Below are positions 5,214 through 6,580 of a DNA stretch of 6,580 nucleotides, piece by piece. Each line of letters begins with the position of its first letter. The stretch's first letter is position 1. The notes under the pieces are model-generated. The model made no database searches. It saw nothing but the letters and a program-made list of their open reading frames with translations, and had not been told where the DNA came from. Made by a program: the position numbers and the translations under genes. Origin of the DNA: Acholeplasmataceae bacterium UBA6190 (GTDB lineage: Bacteria > Bacillota_I > Bacilli_A > Acholeplasmatales > Acholeplasmataceae); assembly GCA_002422045.1 (NCBI GenBank), contig DITG01000084.1, positions 1 through 6,580 on the forward strand, read 5' to 3'.

Positions 5214-6580
5214 TTACATATGTATAGGTTTGTCAACAGCACCATGTGCTGCTTCCATGACAATTTCAGATAATGTCGGATGTGGGTGAATGGTATGCGC
5301 GATTTCATGTGCGGTACCTTCGAGTTCAAGCACGACACCGATTTCAGCAATCAGATCGGATGCGTTGTATGACAAGATGTGTGCACCCAGTATTTCTTTA
5401 TACTGTTCACTGACAATGAGCTTGATGAATCCGTCTTTTTCGTTATCAGCTAACGCTTTACCGCTTGCTGCCAGAGGGAATGTTGAAACTTTGTACTTCA
5501 AGCCCTTCGCCTTCACTTCTTTTTCAGTCATACCAACGGTTGCGATTTCTGGAGAGCCATAGACTGCATTCGGTACTTTGGCATAGTCAAGATGTGCTTT
5601 CTTATTGCCCATGATGTATTCAGCAGCAACAAGACCTTCAGCGGATGCAACATGTGCAAGCATATACTTGCCATTGACATCGCCAATTGCATAAACGCCA
5701 TCGACACAAGTCTTCAAGTGTTCATCGGTGACGACTGCACCACGTTCCATCTTTAAATTCAAGGCTTCGAATCCTTGAGTGTTTGGACGCATACCTACGG
5801 AAACTAGCACAGTGTCAGCTTCAATCGTGGTTTCTTTGCCTTCAAGTGAGTAAGTAACTTGATGTCCTTGAACACTTTTGACTTCGGCATTGACAAATAT
5901 TTCAATACCGTCACGTTTAAGCAATTTCTGATAAGCAGTTCTGATGTCATCATCCATCATCGGTAAGATGCCATCCAGTTTTTCAATAATGGTAACTTCT
6001 GAGCCGAGTGATGAGAAAATGGTTGCAAACTCACATCCAATGACACCGCCACCAATGATCACAAGACGTTTAGGAGCATCCTTGATCTGCAAGAGTTCTC
6101 TGGATGTGACAGCAATCTTCTGTTCATAAGTTTCTTTGAGTCCAGGAATCGGTGGAATGATTGGAGATGCACCAGTAGCAATGATCAGGTTTTTGGTCTC
6201 ATAGGTTTCACCATTGACTTCGACCTTGTTTTTTGACAAGACTTTGCCGAATCCGTTGATGACTTCAACACCATTTTTCTTGAGTAGTCCAGCAACACCT
6301 GTGGTCAATCGTTTCACGACTGAATCTTTTCTTTTCAGCATGAGTGACCAATCGAAAGAAACTTCTCCACCGAGTGAGATGCCGTATTCAGCGGCATGCA
6401 AGATGGTCTTATAGACTTTCGCATTCTTCAGTAATGCTTTGGTCGGAATACATCCATGATTCAAACAGATGCCTCCAACAACTTCTTTTTCAATCAGTAA
6501 GACTTTGGCGCCGAGTTGTGCCGCCTTGATGGCTGCCACATAACCGCCTGGTCCACCGCCTAAAACGATGATATCATATG
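5214..6580 (-). CDS. lpdA: Dihydrolipoamide dehydrogenase (E3), 5' end cut by the window edge
   Basis: The flavoprotein that reoxidises dihydrolipoyl groups of 2-oxoacid dehydrogenase complexes with NAD+, in the cytoplasm. The frame stays open to base 6580 and 454 complete codons are visible, so the GTG at 6539 is internal, not the start. Counting from the first complete codon (Tyr, 6578), the FAD-binding GGGPGG is at 7-12. The redox disulfide is Cys38 and Cys43 in GGICLNHGCIPTK, the NAD-binding G-G-G-V-I-G fold lies in the middle, and the active-site His433-Glu438 pair is in HPHPTLSE near the C-terminus. All key residues are intact. A free-standing enzyme would need only about two more codons (MA-YDIIV). 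An N-terminal lipoyl domain, known in some Mollicutes E3 proteins, cannot be excluded because its position is outside the window. A terminator follows at once, so it is the last gene of its unit, probably after E1 and E2 genes. Confidence 0.97.
   Translation of the reverse strand, partial: YDIIVLGGGPGGYVAAIKAAQLGAKVLLIEKEVVGGICLNHGCIPTKALLKNAKVYKTILHAAEYGISLGGEVSFDWSLMLKRKDSVVKRLTTGVAGLLKKNGVEVINGFGKVLSKNKVEVNGETYETKNLIIATGASPIIPPIPGLKETYEQKIAVTSRELLQIKDAPKRLVIIGGGVIGCEFATIFSSLGSEVTIIEKLDGILPMMDDDIRTAYQKLLKRDGIEIFVNAEVKSVQGHQVTYSLEGKETTIEADTVLVSVGMRPNTQGFEALNLKMERGAVVTDEHLKTCVDGVYAIGDVNGKYMLAHVASAEGLVAAEYIMGNKKAHLDYAKVPNAVYGSPEIATVGMTEKEVKAKGLKYKVSTFPLAASGKALADNEKDGFIKLIVSEQYKEILGAHILSYNASDLIAEIGVVLELEGTAHEIAHTIHPHPTLSEIVMEAAHGAVDKPIHM

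Noticed and set aside
5144..5350. 68-codon open frame on the minus strand at the end of lpdA
   Set aside because: It overlaps the well-conserved C-terminal coding region of lpdA in another frame and runs through the terminator.
6537..6539. GTG at 6539 as the true start of lpdA
   Set aside because: The frame continues upstream with YDIIVLGGGPGGY, the indispensable FAD-binding motif, to the window edge.

Overview
All genes in this window lie on the minus strand, so transcription runs from high to low coordinates. They fall into three transcription units. Stop codons are TAA, TAG and, once, TGA. Tryptophans whose codons I checked use TGG, so UGA is a stop and the Mycoplasma/Spiroplasma code does not apply. 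The AT-leaning composition, consensus TTGACA/TATAAT promoters, strong AGGAG-type ribosome sites, intrinsic terminators, lipobox lipoproteins and a perfect match to the CcpA/LacI-family operator consensus all suggest a Gram-positive Bacillota or Acholeplasma/Izemoplasma-like organism. The lineage is inference; no marker gene is present.

Unit 1 (6580 to 5180) is the nearly complete gene for dihydrolipoamide dehydrogenase (E3). It is cut a few codons from its probable start by the window edge and ends at an intrinsic terminator. It is probably the last gene of a 2-oxoacid dehydrogenase operon lying upstream.

Unit 2 (about 5136 to 4206) has its own promoter just after that terminator. It encodes a 77-residue membrane-anchored peptide of unrecognised family, carrying a duplicated Asp-x-Ile-Ala-Gly-Ala-(Thr/Ser) motif. 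Overlapping it by 20 bases is a 207-residue six-helix, MsrQ-like ferric reductase membrane protein with three conserved haem-ligand histidines. A clear terminator ends the unit. This pair looks like a small extracytoplasmic electron-transfer module and is the least ordinary part of the window.

Unit 3 (about 4126 to beyond base 1) is a carbohydrate operon: a surface-lipoprotein pectate lyase of the PL1 type, a lipoprotein sugar-binding protein, a MalF-type permease and the first half of a MalG-type permease. Its promoter has perfect -35 and -10 hexamers. A cre-like operator covers the -35 box and a perfect 15-base palindrome sits between the hexamers, so it is probably both catabolite-repressed and substrate-induced. 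The likely scheme is that the anchored lyase cuts pectic polymer at the cell surface, the binding protein captures the oligogalacturonides, and the two permeases import them using an ATPase encoded elsewhere.

The only non-coding stretches are two regulatory gaps (4087-4282 and 5121-5213) and spacers of 20 bases or less. I see no RNA genes, mobile elements, CRISPR arrays or origins.
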